Shown here: piece by piece, positions 27,275 to 37,178 of the stretch
Layout of the letters: each line of letters opens with the position of its first letter
How positions within the stretch are numbered: position 1 is the first letter of the stretch
Assembly: GCA_964503965.1 (NCBI GenBank)
Contig: CAZDCK010000008.1
Location: 1 to 64,000, forward strand
From: Eutrophocola sp964503965
GTDB taxonomy: Bacteria > Pseudomonadota > Gammaproteobacteria > Pseudomonadales > Pseudohongiellaceae
Reading direction: 5' to 3'
DNA: 64,000 nt
Notes under the pieces: model-generated
What the model was told of the DNA's origin: nothing
Database searches by the model: none
What the model saw: the letters and a program-made list of their open reading frames with translations, nothing else
Made by a program: the position numbers and the translations under genes

Positions 27275-27993
27275 CAGGATTCCCTCGTCAGTTTCATGAA
27301 AGCCTCTTCAAGATCACTTTCACCGGTTCGCCTGCTTAATTCTTCCAGGGAAGCCTGCATTAATACCCTGCCGCCAGAGATGATAATCACCTCATCACAC
27401 AGCGCACTGATTTCCTGCATGATATGGGAAGACAGCAGGATACATTTGTTTTGTTGCTTGAGTGACTGCAATATCCCCCGCACACTTCGGGTCGTCATGA
27501 CATCAAGTCCGTTGGTGGGTTCATCCATAATCAGATTCCGGGGATCATGGACCAGGGAACGAGCCAGGCACACTTTCATTTTTTCCCCCTGGGAAAACCC
27601 TTCCGCGCGCCTGTCGGCAATTTCACCCATGTCCAGGGCAGTGAAAAGTTCACGGGTACGTTCAACTATCTGTCGCCGCTGCATACCCCGTAGTCGGGCA
27701 AAATATTCCACATGCTCTCTTGCAGTCAGTCTTGGGTTGAGTCCATGGGCATCGGTCATCACCCCAATGGCCTCCTGGGCCTTAAGCGGTGATGTCATGA
27801 CATCAATTCCATCAATCAGAGCTTTGCCCCTGTCCGCCGTTAACAAGCCATACAGGATTCTCAGGGAAGTGGATTTACCGGCCCCGTTATGCCCTAGCAG
27901 ACCTGTGATGGCACCATTACGGGCAGAAAAGCTGGCACCTTCAACGGCAACAACATTTTTGAAATTTTTTGTAAGCCCCTGGACTTCAATCAT
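27274..27993 (-). CDS. ABC exporter ATP-binding protein (NatA-like)
   Basis: The ATG at 27993 gives 239 residues. Walker A GHNGAGKST, Q-loop, signature FSQGEKMKV and Walker B NLIMDEPTNGLD are intact, and the ordering matches NatA/CcmA-type exporter ATPases. It overlaps the end of the peptidase-like gene by eight bases and the permease start by one, so hydrolase, ATPase and permease are co-translated. Partner permease is encoded directly downstream. Confidence 0.92.
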   Translation of the reverse strand: MIEVQGLTKNFKNVVAVEGASFSARNGAITGLLGHNGAGKSTSLRILYGLLTADRGKALIDGIDVMTSPLKAQEAIGVMTDAHGLNPRLTAREHVEYFARLRGMQRRQIVERTRELFTALDMGEIADRRAEGFSQGEKMKVCLARSLVHDPRNLIMDEPTNGLDVMTTRSVRGILQSLKQQNKCILLSSHIMQEISALCDEVIIISGGRVLMQASLEELSRRTGESDLEEAFMKLTRES

Positions 27994-29530
27994 CAGGCAT
28001 GCGGCTCCCACCCGGTGTCACGAAAAAGGGTCTGCGCACAAATGTCTCGATACAGTTACTATCCAGGGCTTCAAAACTGGCGGTTTCGATAAACGTATTC
28101 ATCATGGCGGAAGTACAGATCGTGAAGAGTGTTCCATGACCAAAACCTTCCAGCACATAGTGTTCCGAGTTGGGCAGGGCATCATGGACCAGTTCACCCC
28201 AGACCGGTGGGGTGACTGGATCCAGTGCCCCGGAAAAGATCAGGACCGGTTTGTTTTCGATGACGGGCTCAAAATAATCATCAGGGATCTCCCGCACAGG
28301 CCAAAATGCGCAAGCCTCCAGAACAAAACGGTTAAACATGTCTGACTTAATCAGGTAGGAGGAGGCGTTTTCTGCCTCAAGCTCGTCTTTACTGATGAAG
28401 GTCACATCTTCATTACAGATAACTGAAAGAAACATTCCCTGGTTTATCTGTGCCTGCGCATATTGACCAGCCAGTGCAAAAACCGGTTCATAATTGCCCT
28501 CCCAGGCCTGCTCGATAATCAGCGGCAACAAGCGCTGGGCTTCTCGACTGTAAAGCACTTGCCGCAGGAAACCCTGAAACTCATATGCATCAAGACTGAT
28601 ATCCAACCTGCTGTAATCGCTGTAATCCACATAGGTAAGGGGCTGTGGAGTTTGCAGATGTTCCAGCAGTTCCAGGTAGTGATCACGAAGTGCCGGAAAA
28701 GCTGCATGACACTCCCTGCTTTGCGCACAATCATTCATCACCGCTTCCAGGGAGGCGCTGACATCCCTTTCGTTATATAGCGGCAGTTTTAACGCTGTCG
28801 GCGCAATGGCATCGATAATGACCGTCCGTGTGTGTTCAGGATAGCCCCGCAGATAAGCCAGGGCCGCCCTTGAGCCATAGGAGGCACCCCAGAGATTAAT
28901 CTGTGAATATCCCAGTGTATCGCGCACCTGATCAAGGTCACGCATGGCAATATCCGTAGTGTAGTAAGCCGGATCAGCCTGGGTTTCAGACAGGCATTTC
29001 CTGAGAACATCCAGCTGTATGGTCAGCACCTCTTCAAACGGAGGATCACGCCTTTCCAGCGCCTCTGTCTCCTCCTCGCTCAACTGGCAATCAAAAGGAC
29101 TGAGCTCTCCCGTTCCCCGTTGGTCAAGCAGCACAATATCTCGCTCAGTGCGGGTGCGGGAAAATACCTGTGCTGCCTGTACAAGATCAGTCGCGGCTTG
29201 TCCGGGCCCGCCAGCAAGGAGAAAGAGTGGATCACTTTCGGGAAAATCACTGAGGGCAGGTATGACCATCAACTTGAGATCCACCTGCCTTCCCTGAGGA
29301 TCATCGTAATTCTCAGGGACTGAAAATACGGTACAAAGGCTCTCTGCCACCAGGGTCGCGAGTACGGTACCGGCATCCCTGTCGCAGGGACCAAATTCTG
29401 CCAGTATAGTATCTCTTTTTTGCAGGAAGGCCTCACGTGCCAGGGATTGTTGGCTGGCGTCCTGCTCACAGGCACAAAGCAGGAATATAAAGAGAGCTGG
29501 TATCCATGCCCGTACCCCACTCTTTCTCAC
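27986..29530 (-). CDS. Lipoprotein alpha/beta hydrolase, tripeptidyl/proline-aminopeptidase-like (TAP family)
   Basis: A 514-residue protein with a lipoprotein signal (FIFLLCACEQ; Cys about residue 21). The alpha/beta hydrolase domain has GGPGQAATDL (oxyanion HGGPG-like block), DQRGTGELSPF, nucleophile LWGASYGSRAALAY, acid FSGALDPVTPP and His in GFGHGTL, all as in the S33/TAP peptidase-like group. These release N-terminal residues or hydrolyse esters; exact specificity is not predictable. It is exported to the periplasm or outer membrane and is coupled to the NatAB-like exporter. Confidence 0.85.
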   Translation of the reverse strand: MRKSGVRAWIPALFIFLLCACEQDASQQSLAREAFLQKRDTILAEFGPCDRDAGTVLATLVAESLCTVFSVPENYDDPQGRQVDLKLMVIPALSDFPESDPLFLLAGGPGQAATDLVQAAQVFSRTRTERDIVLLDQRGTGELSPFDCQLSEEETEALERRDPPFEEVLTIQLDVLRKCLSETQADPAYYTTDIAMRDLDQVRDTLGYSQINLWGASYGSRAALAYLRGYPEHTRTVIIDAIAPTALKLPLYNERDVSASLEAVMNDCAQSRECHAAFPALRDHYLELLEHLQTPQPLTYVDYSDYSRLDISLDAYEFQGFLRQVLYSREAQRLLPLIIEQAWEGNYEPVFALAGQYAQAQINQGMFLSVICNEDVTFISKDELEAENASSYLIKSDMFNRFVLEACAFWPVREIPDDYFEPVIENKPVLIFSGALDPVTPPVWGELVHDALPNSEHYVLEGFGHGTLFTICTSAMMNTFIETASFEALDSNCIETFVRRPFFVTPGGSRMPDD

Positions 29531-29586
29531 GCCCCTTGAACTCCTTTCGTTAATTGTTTGGCCGATGTTAATGAGTCGTAATGCCG

Positions 29587-29997
29587 CTACAGAGCCAATT
29601 GTCTGCTGAACTCGAGCAACGCCCTGAGATCGTCCTCCTGAAGATAGTATCTCACCATCAACTTCTCAAAACCCTGCACCTGTTTTTCATCTGGATAGAC
29701 AATTGACTCGACAATGTACTCGTCATCGACCACAACTGTTGAGCCATCAACCAAAGTTTCTGTCTTGCCGTACATGCCAAGCCACGTAGGCCCAAGACCA
29801 ATGGAGCCATCCAGCGAATGGCACGCCACACAACCATTGTCACGGGCAATTTCCAGCCCCCTTGCGGCAAGCTCATTATCCAGTTCAGGCACCTGCATGT
29901 CTGAATTTACACTGTAGATAATCCAGCCCATGCCAAAAACCAGCATCGATACCAGAATAGTTCCAACAGTGAAATGTGTCCATTTATTGATTTTCAT
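29587..29997 (-). CDS. Membrane-anchored monoheme cytochrome c
   Basis: A 136-residue protein with one N-terminal membrane helix (about 8-30) and a cytochrome c domain: NGCVACHSLDG (CVACH), GPTWLGMYGK and a downstream Met (KLMVRYY region). The pattern resembles the cytochrome domain fused to or accompanying subunit II of aa3-type oxidases. It is likely a periplasmic electron carrier anchored in the inner membrane. Upstream of it lies the peptidase gene start side and a divergent promoter region to acetoacetyl-CoA synthetase. Confidence 0.85.
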   Translation of the reverse strand: MKINKWTHFTVGTILVSMLVFGMGWIIYSVNSDMQVPELDNELAARGLEIARDNGCVACHSLDGSIGLGPTWLGMYGKTETLVDGSTVVVDDEYIVESIVYPDEKQVQGFEKLMVRYYLQEDDLRALLEFSRQLAL

Positions 29998-30191
29998 GGT
30001 CTGCTACTGCCTGTTGCGCCCTATCCGACTGATGCCTGGTATCTGTCCGAGCAAACGTCCAAGGCCAGGTGCTGAAATGATAAGCCTTAACTTGTAATGA
30101 CCCGATAAGGCGGTAATGATAATATTGCCGGCTTTGAAAACTTCGCCCGGCCCGGTGTCAGGCAATAATAGCAAACAGGACTGATGTTTCT

Positions 30192-32183
30192 ATGGTTAGT
30201 GTAGGAGAAATTCTCTGGGAGCCTTCCCAAGAGTGGATAAATAACACCAATCTTCAGCAATTCCGTAACTGGCTGAAGGAAAACCGTAATATTGAATTCA
30301 ACGACCTGCATGAAATGCGTCGCTGGTCCCTGGATAAGCTGGATGAGTTCTGGCAAGCCATCTGGGACTATTTCAATATTAAAGCCTCCACTTCCCCTTC
30401 TGCTGTATTCGGGAAACGCACCATGCCTGGCGCCGAGTGGTTTCCCGGAGCAAGGCTCAATTATGCCCAGCATATCCTGCGCAATGAGAAACCAGGCCAG
30501 ACCGCCCTGCTGTTTGCCAATGAAGATCAGGTCCTGAAGGAACTGGACTGGGCCGAACTGGGAAACAATGCCCGCATACTGGCCACAGAGCTTAGAAAAA
30601 TGGGTATCAAGCCCGGAGATCGCATTGCCTCCTATATGACCAACATCCCTGAAGCTGCCACAGCATTACTGGCCTGTAGCAGTATCGGTGCTGTCTGGTC
30701 TTCTTGCTCCCCGGACTTTGGCACTCATAGTGTGCTGGACAGACTGTCACAGATTGAGCCCAAAGTACTCTTCTGTGTGGATGGCTATACCTATAAAGGC
30801 AAAGCCTTCAATCGCAAGAATGAAGTGAAAAATATTATCGAAACACTCCCCAGCATTGAAAAGGTGATCTATCTTCCCTATCTTGATAAGGAAGACAAGG
30901 TTCCACCCGTTGAAGACGCCATACTCTGGAAAGACCTGCTGGATCAGCCGGCAGTGTCTGCCGAGGATTTCGAATTTGAACAGGTGCCCTTTGACCATCC
31001 CTTGTGGATTCTGTTTTCGTCCGGCACCACCGGGTTGCCCAAGGCCATAGTACATGGCCATGGCGGTATCATTATCGAGCAGTACATGCTGGGTGTGCTC
31101 CATTACAATCTCAAGCCACAGGATCGTCTGTTCTTCTTTACAACTACCGGCTGGATGATGTGGAACTTTGTGGTAAGTACCCTGTTGTATGATGCCTGTC
31201 CGATCCTCTATGACGGCAACCCGGTCTATCCTGAACCGGATGCGCTGTGGAAGCTCACTGATGATGCCGGAGCTGTGCTTTTTGGGGCCAGCCCTACCCT
31301 GCAGCAGATGCAGCAGAATATGGGACTGGTCCCCAAGGAAAAGTTCACTTTAGAGAAACTTGAGTCCATCATGCTGGCTGGTTCCGTGGTGTCGGCCGAG
31401 TGCACCAAGTGGTTCTATGACAATGTAAAATCTGATATGTACGTTGCACCGGGTAGTGGTGGTACCGATATCTGCGCCGGTTTCTGTGGACCCATGCCGG
31501 GACTTCCAGTCAAGGCGGGTGTTATACAGATGCCTCATCTGGGTGTTGACCTGCAGGCATTTGATGAGGATGGCAACTCCCTGATCAATGAGGTCGGAGA
31601 GTTTGTAGTTTGTCAGCCAATGCCTTCCATGCCCCTGTACTTCTGGAATGATGAAGATAATGTCCGATACAGGGAAACCTATTTTGAAGAGTATCCCGGC
31701 GTCTGGCGTCAGGGAGACTACTTCATGATCAATGAAGAGGATGGCTGCTTTGTACTGGGTCGTTCAGACGCCACCCTGAACCGTTATGGTATTCGTATCG
31801 GTACAGCAGAAATTTACCGGGCAGTTGACGGGCTTGATGAGGTGGAAGACTCCATCATTGTGAATCTGGACCTGCCAGGAGAACAGTTTTTCATGCCACT
31901 TTTTGTCAAACTGCCCGAAGGCGTCACACTTGGCGATGAGCTGAAGCAGAAAATCTGCAGCAAGCTACGCACTGATTACACACCCCGGCACATTCCCGAT
32001 GAAATTTACCAGGTAGATGAAATCCCCTACACCCTTACCGGCAAGAAAATGGAAGTTCCGGTCAGGAAAATCCTGATGGGAAGGGATCCGGAAAAATCAG
32101 CCAATCGCGACGCCATGTCCAATCCGGCGTCGCTGGATTATTTTATCCGCTTCAGGGATGAAAATCTGGATAAGCTGTCCTGA
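30192..32183 (+). CDS. aacS: Acetoacetyl-CoA synthetase
   Basis: A 663-residue ANL-superfamily ligase. The N-terminal cap (VSVGEILWEPSQEWI) and overall length fit AacS rather than acetyl-CoA synthetase. AMP-binding P-loop LFSSGTTGLPKAIVHGHGG is near residue 275, and the catalytic Lys is in the C-terminal YTLTGKKMEVPV. It activates acetoacetate to acetoacetyl-CoA in the cytoplasm, allowing use of ketone bodies or of acetoacetate from polyhydroxybutyrate. It is a one-gene unit ending at a terminator. Confidence 0.93.
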   Translation: MVSVGEILWEPSQEWINNTNLQQFRNWLKENRNIEFNDLHEMRRWSLDKLDEFWQAIWDYFNIKASTSPSAVFGKRTMPGAEWFPGARLNYAQHILRNEKPGQTALLFANEDQVLKELDWAELGNNARILATELRKMGIKPGDRIASYMTNIPEAATALLACSSIGAVWSSCSPDFGTHSVLDRLSQIEPKVLFCVDGYTYKGKAFNRKNEVKNIIETLPSIEKVIYLPYLDKEDKVPPVEDAILWKDLLDQPAVSAEDFEFEQVPFDHPLWILFSSGTTGLPKAIVHGHGGIIIEQYMLGVLHYNLKPQDRLFFFTTTGWMMWNFVVSTLLYDACPILYDGNPVYPEPDALWKLTDDAGAVLFGASPTLQQMQQNMGLVPKEKFTLEKLESIMLAGSVVSAECTKWFYDNVKSDMYVAPGSGGTDICAGFCGPMPGLPVKAGVIQMPHLGVDLQAFDEDGNSLINEVGEFVVCQPMPSMPLYFWNDEDNVRYRETYFEEYPGVWRQGDYFMINEEDGCFVLGRSDATLNRYGIRIGTAEIYRAVDGLDEVEDSIIVNLDLPGEQFFMPLFVKLPEGVTLGDELKQKICSKLRTDYTPRHIPDEIYQVDEIPYTLTGKKMEVPVRKILMGRDPEKSANRDAMSNPASLDYFIRFRDENLDKLS

Positions 32184-32250
32184 TCAGCTTCAGGCCATAT
32201 GCCAGTAAAAATTCGGAGGGAAGCTAACGATCCACTCTGACAGTCAGGCA

Positions 32251-32282
32251 CAAAAAAGCCCGCTATGAGCGGGCTTTTTTGT
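32251..32282. terminator. Bidirectional terminator after aacS
   Basis: Stem AGCCCGCT / AGCGGGCT with a short loop, A-run before and T-run after. The same stem recurs at 51513-51532. Confidence 0.85.
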
Positions 32283-32311
32283 GCCGTAAATCCATCATAG
32301 AGACAAGTGAA

Positions 32312-33091
32312 TCAATCTTTTTTGAAAAGATTTCCGACACTCTCCAAAGCCTCATTGGCTTTACTTGAAACATCATCCAGTGATTCCTGCAAATCACTTC
32401 CTGCTCCCTCCAGTTGCTCATTAAGCTGATCCGCAGCAGCACCAAGCTGGTCTGTGATAGCTTGCACCATGGCCTGAGCCGCCACAGCTCCTATCTGGCT
32501 CAATATGGGGTCCATGATCTGCTCAGCAAGTTCATCGGGATACCCCTGCAGTCCGGACAAACGCACATCTCCAAGACTGACTTCAGCCGGTGTAGGCAAC
32601 TTATCTGAAACCAGGGTTCCCCGAATATTTTCCACCAGAATACTGTCGATAATCAGCATGACCTGGGGAGCCTCGCTTTCTTCCGCAGTGGCAGTTTCTC
32701 CACTCTCAAGACGAGCCGTCACTGTATCCATATTGGATGTTCCACCCTCTGACTCATAGAGAACATGGGGACTACGTGCAACCACACTGCGGATATGTAC
32801 CTGCTCACTGCTCGTATTCTGGAGGTCAATGGCAACAGTAAGCTCATCAAAGCTGACCATATCCGCATTACTGTAACCCACAGGATTCGAAACGCTGAAG
32901 TCAAAAATTGAGGCCGACCCACCGACCAGATCCAGTGACACACTCCCTACGTCAACCTGGGTTCCCAGCGTATTACTACCGGCAGTTTCAATACCCGTCT
33001 CTACTATCTTGTCAAGATTACTGAAAAGCAGGACTACCCCACCACCAATTAACGCCACAACTATAACCAGGCCAATTAACACTTTTTTCAT
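32312..33091 (-). CDS. AsmA-like membrane-anchored periplasmic protein
   Basis: The ATG at 33091 has GGAGG six bases upstream; product 259 residues. It has an N-terminal membrane helix (VLIGLVIVVALIGGGVVLLF), then a beta-rich part with VDVGSVSLDLVGGSASIFDF and VSFDELTVAIDL like the start of AsmA/DUF748 proteins, and a C-terminal region of amphipathic helices rich in Gln, Glu, Ser and Asp (about 205-259). AsmA-like proteins are implicated in lipid transport between membranes; this short form is unassigned. It is convergent with aacS and divergent from the TauD-like gene. Confidence 0.65.
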   Translation of the reverse strand: MKKVLIGLVIVVALIGGGVVLLFSNLDKIVETGIETAGSNTLGTQVDVGSVSLDLVGGSASIFDFSVSNPVGYSNADMVSFDELTVAIDLQNTSSEQVHIRSVVARSPHVLYESEGGTSNMDTVTARLESGETATAEESEAPQVMLIIDSILVENIRGTLVSDKLPTPAEVSLGDVRLSGLQGYPDELAEQIMDPILSQIGAVAAQAMVQAITDQLGAAADQLNEQLEGAGSDLQESLDDVSSKANEALESVGNLFKKD

Positions 33092-33258
33092 TTTTTCCTC
33101 CATTCTCCCGGCCCGGGGCTGGAATGAATTCATCTTAACCAGGGGTCGCTTGATTTCAGGCAAACGGACGAGTAATCCAATAATACAAATTTGAAAGACG
33201 GTTGTGTATGATTGGCGCAGAAATACAGGCAAGTATCAAAAATAACAAGGCTCTTACC

Positions 33259-34167
33259 ATGCAATTCTACCCTCCTGAATACTACAACGATGAACTCAAT
33301 GGTTATACCGCTATCAAGACAGTTCCCCTGGCCAGTGCCATGGGGGCGGAAATCCAGGGGGTGGATATTGCCAACATCACTGACGAACAGTTTGAGCAGG
33401 TCAGGGATGCGCTCTTCCGGTACAAGATGATCTATTTCCGTCATCAGACCAATATGACCATTGAAGACCAGGAGTCGCTGACTCTGCGCTTTGGGGAATT
33501 TGGTACTGATGCCTATACAAGCGGTATTGAAGGCCATCCGAATGTTCAGCGCCTGATCAAGGAAGCAAGTACTGTGGTGGACTGGATTTTCGGGGATGGC
33601 TGGCATGTGGACTCTCCATTTATGGAAAGGCCCCCTTCAATCAGCCTGTTGCAGTCACTTGATATCCCTCCCTACGGTGGAGATACCTGGTGGACCAATG
33701 CCCAGCTCGCCTATGAATTGCTCAGCGACAAGATGAAAGAAGTCATTGCCGACCTCAGGGTTCACATGTCCGCTGCATGGGTCCTGTCCAATGTGACCAA
33801 GGAAAAACCTAAAATGAACGACCTCAGTGTCGGCGAAATTGAACTCTCACTCGACCAGAAGAAAATGGTGGAGGGCTGGTTCCATCCCATAGTTCGTACT
33901 CATCCGGAAACCGGCAAGAAGAGTCTTTACTGTGATTGCTCCTACAGCCTCGGTATCGAAGGCATGACACAGGATGAATCCAAACCCCTACTGGATTTCC
34001 TGGGCGCCTGGATCACCCGTGAAGAGTTCAACTGCCGGCTGCGCTGGGAGCCAAATATGCTGGTTATCTGGGACAATCGCCAGTGCCTGCATAAAGCGTT
34101 CAATGATTATGACGGCTACCGTCGCGAAATGATTCGTACCATCGTCAATGGTGAAGTACCTGTGTGA
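33259..34167 (+). CDS. TauD/TfdA-family Fe(II)/2-oxoglutarate dioxygenase
   Basis: The ATG at 33259 is the best start (AAGG eight bases before) and gives 302 residues. The iron triad is WHVDSPF (His and Asp) near residue 118 and a distal His in CLHKAFNDYDGYRREMIRT, with the 2-oxoglutarate-binding Arg also there. The family hydroxylates taurine, alkyl sulfates, chlorophenoxyacetates and other acids; sequence alone does not fix the substrate. No sulfonate transporter is adjacent, so a role in sulfur scavenging is possible only. Confidence 0.9.
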   Translation: MQFYPPEYYNDELNGYTAIKTVPLASAMGAEIQGVDIANITDEQFEQVRDALFRYKMIYFRHQTNMTIEDQESLTLRFGEFGTDAYTSGIEGHPNVQRLIKEASTVVDWIFGDGWHVDSPFMERPPSISLLQSLDIPPYGGDTWWTNAQLAYELLSDKMKEVIADLRVHMSAAWVLSNVTKEKPKMNDLSVGEIELSLDQKKMVEGWFHPIVRTHPETGKKSLYCDCSYSLGIEGMTQDESKPLLDFLGAWITREEFNCRLRWEPNMLVIWDNRQCLHKAFNDYDGYRREMIRTIVNGEVPV

Positions 34168-34271
34168 AAATGGTCGACTGTACCTCTCTATGATTGGGTC
34201 TTCTTGAGCCGTTTGCAGTGCGTATGCTTTGCTAGTATTTTGATGTACTCCTGTCGCCCAGAGAGATTACT

Positions 34272-35654
34272 TTGTCCGGTCGTTTTTTCGGAAAATCATC
34301 CACTACTTCTGCCAGACCTGACCTGGTCAATGATCCGGTTGGCCTGACACTCTTTCGTACCGCGGTACCGACCACCGTCGGTGCCATTGCCATGATCCTC
34401 TTTTACCTGGCTGACACCTGGTTTATCAGCCTGCTCGGTACCGGTGAACTGGCCGCCCTGGGCTTTACTTTCCCTGCCACTATCCTGATAACCTACCTGG
34501 GAGTTGGCCTGGGCATCGGTACCTCTGCCACTGTGGCACGGGCCATCGGTGAAAAAAACCAGACAAAATCGGTGGAAATGACCTTTGCCGCCATTCTTCT
34601 GGGATTTGGTTTTGGCATACTGATCGTTTTCCCGACAATTGCCTCAATTGATTCCGTTTTCACCCTGATGGGTGCCTCAGAGGAAACCCTGGTACTGATA
34701 AGGGAGTTCATATCAGTCTGGTGCCTTGGTATTCCATTCTTCCTGGTGCAGTTTGCCGGTACCGCTGTGATGCGTGCCAGTGGTAATTCAAGGCTGCAGG
34801 GAAAGCTCATGATGCTGGGAGCGGCCGTTAATGCCGTGCTGGATCCACTCTTTATATTCGGAGCCGGGCCGGTACCGGCCTTTGGCATTCAGGGGGCAGC
34901 CATTGCCACAGTGATTACCTGGGTGCTGGCCAATATTTTCATTCTCTATCACTTGAGTATTAAAGAGGCACTTTTCAGGTTTATATGGTCCGGACTGGAT
35001 AAACTGCTTGCCGACTGGGCTATCCTGATGAGAATCACCATTCCTGCTGCCATCGCCAATATGATTACCCCGATGGCAACCGGCATCATTACAGCGACTC
35101 TGGCCAATTACGGAGCCCAGGCTGTAGCCGGATTCGGCGTGGTGATGCGCATTGAAGCCCTGGTATTGATCGTCGTGCTGGGGATGTCGATGAGTCTTCC
35201 CCCCTTTATCAGCCAGAATTTTGGCGCTCATGCCTTTGACCGGGTCAGGACAGGATTGCGACAGTCTCTGAAGTTTGTACTCTGCCTGCAGTGCATCCTC
35301 TATGTAATCGTTGCTCTGGCGGCACCAATCATAGCCGGTATATTTTCTGACGAACCCGGGGTGACTGATGTGATTGTCACCATCCTGAGAATTCTTCCTG
35401 CAAGTTATGCATTCCAGGGAATGGTTGTTCTAAGCGCCTCCAGTTTTAATGCGCTGCACGCCCCGAGGAATGCCTTGATCTGTAGCCTGCTCCGCTTCTT
35501 TGTTTTTTACGTCCCACTCGCACTGCTTGGCGTAAAACTGGGCGGTATAAAAGGATTATTTATCGGCGCAGCTATCGGTAATCTCCTTGCAGGACTGTTG
35601 ATCACCTGGTGGATACACCGCTACACGCGCACTCTCTCCCGGATATCCCCATAA
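34272..35654 (+). CDS. MATE-family multidrug/sodium exporter
   Basis: A 460-residue protein with 12 membrane helices in two homologous halves (VGAIAMILFYLADTWFI in the first; ITIPAAIANMITPMATGII in the second). Starts with TTG after GAGAG; the first downstream ATG would delete helix 1, so TTG is preferred. The family exports cationic drugs or metabolites by H+ or Na+ antiport. The second half has GFGVVMRIEALVLIVVLGMS, a common MATE block. No regulator is next to it. Confidence 0.9.
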   Translation: MSGRFFGKSSTTSARPDLVNDPVGLTLFRTAVPTTVGAIAMILFYLADTWFISLLGTGELAALGFTFPATILITYLGVGLGIGTSATVARAIGEKNQTKSVEMTFAAILLGFGFGILIVFPTIASIDSVFTLMGASEETLVLIREFISVWCLGIPFFLVQFAGTAVMRASGNSRLQGKLMMLGAAVNAVLDPLFIFGAGPVPAFGIQGAAIATVITWVLANIFILYHLSIKEALFRFIWSGLDKLLADWAILMRITIPAAIANMITPMATGIITATLANYGAQAVAGFGVVMRIEALVLIVVLGMSMSLPPFISQNFGAHAFDRVRTGLRQSLKFVLCLQCILYVIVALAAPIIAGIFSDEPGVTDVIVTILRILPASYAFQGMVVLSASSFNALHAPRNALICSLLRFFVFYVPLALLGVKLGGIKGLFIGAAIGNLLAGLLITWWIHRYTRTLSRISP

Positions 35655-35762
35655 AGCCCTGCCCTGTCGGACAGCAATCATGAACAATATGACTTTTGAG
35701 GTTAGCCTTTTCCCGCCGGCTTGATTACCATTGCCATTTTTCAAGCACCGGTAATCACCATC

Positions 35763-36182
35763 ATGACCTCTACCCTGATTTCCCGCAGCCACTGTATGTT
35801 CATTTTAGTATTATTGTTTTCCATGGCAGCAGCTTCCTCTGTAACCGCCCAGGAAACCGTCCATTTCTCTACAGATCAGGTGGAAGCCGGGCAGGCGATT
35901 TACCGGGAAACCTGCCAGATCTGTCATGGCAATCGGCTCAGTAATGGGCAATTTGGCACCCCGCTGAGAGGCAGTTTTTTCAGGAACAACTGGAAAGGAA
36001 AAACTCTTGGTGAACTACTGCAGCATACATGGGAAAAAATGCCACCTGACAATGTTCAATCTCTAAGCAGGGAGCAGGTGGCAAGTGTCATCGCCTTCAT
36101 ATTTTCAAGAAATAACCTGGAAGCCGGTGAAATACCCATGAAACCTGATCCTTCCCAGGCCACACCGCTGCCCTGGGAATAA
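35763..36182 (+). CDS. Exported monoheme cytochrome c
   Basis: Start uncertain: ATGs at 35721, 35763 and 35796 are in frame; 35763 is used. A signal peptide ends near SVTAQ. The mature domain has CQICH (TCQICHGNRLSNGQFGTPL), a short GSFF segment and distal Met in KMPPDN, so it is a soluble class I cytochrome c of the alcohol-dehydrogenase-associated type. It lies 108 bases behind the MATE gene and 14 bases before the converging SMP-30-like gene. Its partner dehydrogenase is not certain; the PQQ-like enzyme at 42.2 kb is a candidate. Confidence 0.85.
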   Translation: MTSTLISRSHCMFILVLLFSMAAASSVTAQETVHFSTDQVEAGQAIYRETCQICHGNRLSNGQFGTPLRGSFFRNNWKGKTLGELLQHTWEKMPPDNVQSLSREQVASVIAFIFSRNNLEAGEIPMKPDPSQATPLPWE

Positions 36183-36196
36183 ACCAGGAAGACGTC

Positions 36197-37114
36197 TCAG
36201 AGCTTGATAAACGCCAGGGCATTATTGGGGTTCAATGGAATCACCAGTTGCTTCTGCACCGAGTCATAGCACATGGACGCAGCACTGGGGACCCCTGTAG
36301 CAATCACTGCAGCAGGCTGTCCTGCACGAATCCTGGAAACACTGCCAAAACGCACACTACTAACATACTTGGTGCCATCCTCCGTCACCACGACTCCATC
36401 ATTACCACCTTCAGCAGCGTATTCCGTATTGATGACATCACCTGCCGGGTTGTAGGTGATGACTGCATTATCACCAATATTGACCACAACAATGTTGCCA
36501 TCATTATCCACCGCGACGCCATTAGGCACATTGATGGGACCGCCTTCGGCAAACACTGAACTCTGTCCATCGGCTGTCACCTTGTAAATCAATTCCGGTT
36601 CCCTGGAATTGGAAATATAGGCCGTGCCGTCTTCGCCTACACCTATACCATTCAGAATGGTGCTGCCTGCGACAGCAATGTTGTCCAGAGGTCTGCCGGT
36701 GACCAGGTCAAACGTCCTCAGGTAACCGCTATCCACGGTATACAGCACACCATTGCGAACCGCACTTCCCAGAGGGTCAATCAGTTCAAGCCCATCCCGG
36801 GTAGCTCCTATCCATTTGGGAGTATGCACACTGCCGTCAGGATTAATAAGGGAAACAAAGCCATCAGCCTGAGCACCCTCGCCCCTGTTACCCGCGTTCA
36901 TGGCCAGAATAAGATTCTTTTCCGGATCGAAGGTACAGCTTTCTGTAAAATGAAAGCTGCCGAAGACTTTCACATTTTCCGACATCGGCATATGAACGCC
37001 AGCTTCATTGATAGAGCCCAGCGGTTCCCCCGCCGCAAACTCCTGTGCAGTCACTGGCAGGGCTAGGGATCCAAGTATCATTGCAGTGATTGTCATACCA
37101 GTGAAATTTTTCAT
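36197..37114 (-). CDS. Exported SMP-30/NHL-type beta-propeller protein
   Basis: Start at 37114 after GGAGAGA; 305 residues with a signal peptide ending near PVTAQ. The body consists of repeated strand motifs with LINPDGSVHTPKWIG, NGIGVGEDGTAYISN, NGVAVDNDGNIVVVN and DGVVVTEDGTKYVSS, as in gluconolactonase/SMP-30 or NHL six-bladed propellers. It may be a periplasmic lactonase or a binding protein; the metal-binding residues cannot be assigned by eye. Confidence 0.75.
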   Translation of the reverse strand: MKNFTGMTITAMILGSLALPVTAQEFAAGEPLGSINEAGVHMPMSENVKVFGSFHFTESCTFDPEKNLILAMNAGNRGEGAQADGFVSLINPDGSVHTPKWIGATRDGLELIDPLGSAVRNGVLYTVDSGYLRTFDLVTGRPLDNIAVAGSTILNGIGVGEDGTAYISNSREPELIYKVTADGQSSVFAEGGPINVPNGVAVDNDGNIVVVNIGDNAVITYNPAGDVINTEYAAEGGNDGVVVTEDGTKYVSSVRFGSVSRIRAGQPAAVIATGVPSAASMCYDSVQKQLVIPLNPNNALAFIKL

Positions 37115-37178
37115 CGAATATCTCTCCATTCCGGGCGAGTCCGGGTTCATTTAATCAGTGCTTTCGTACAATATGATG

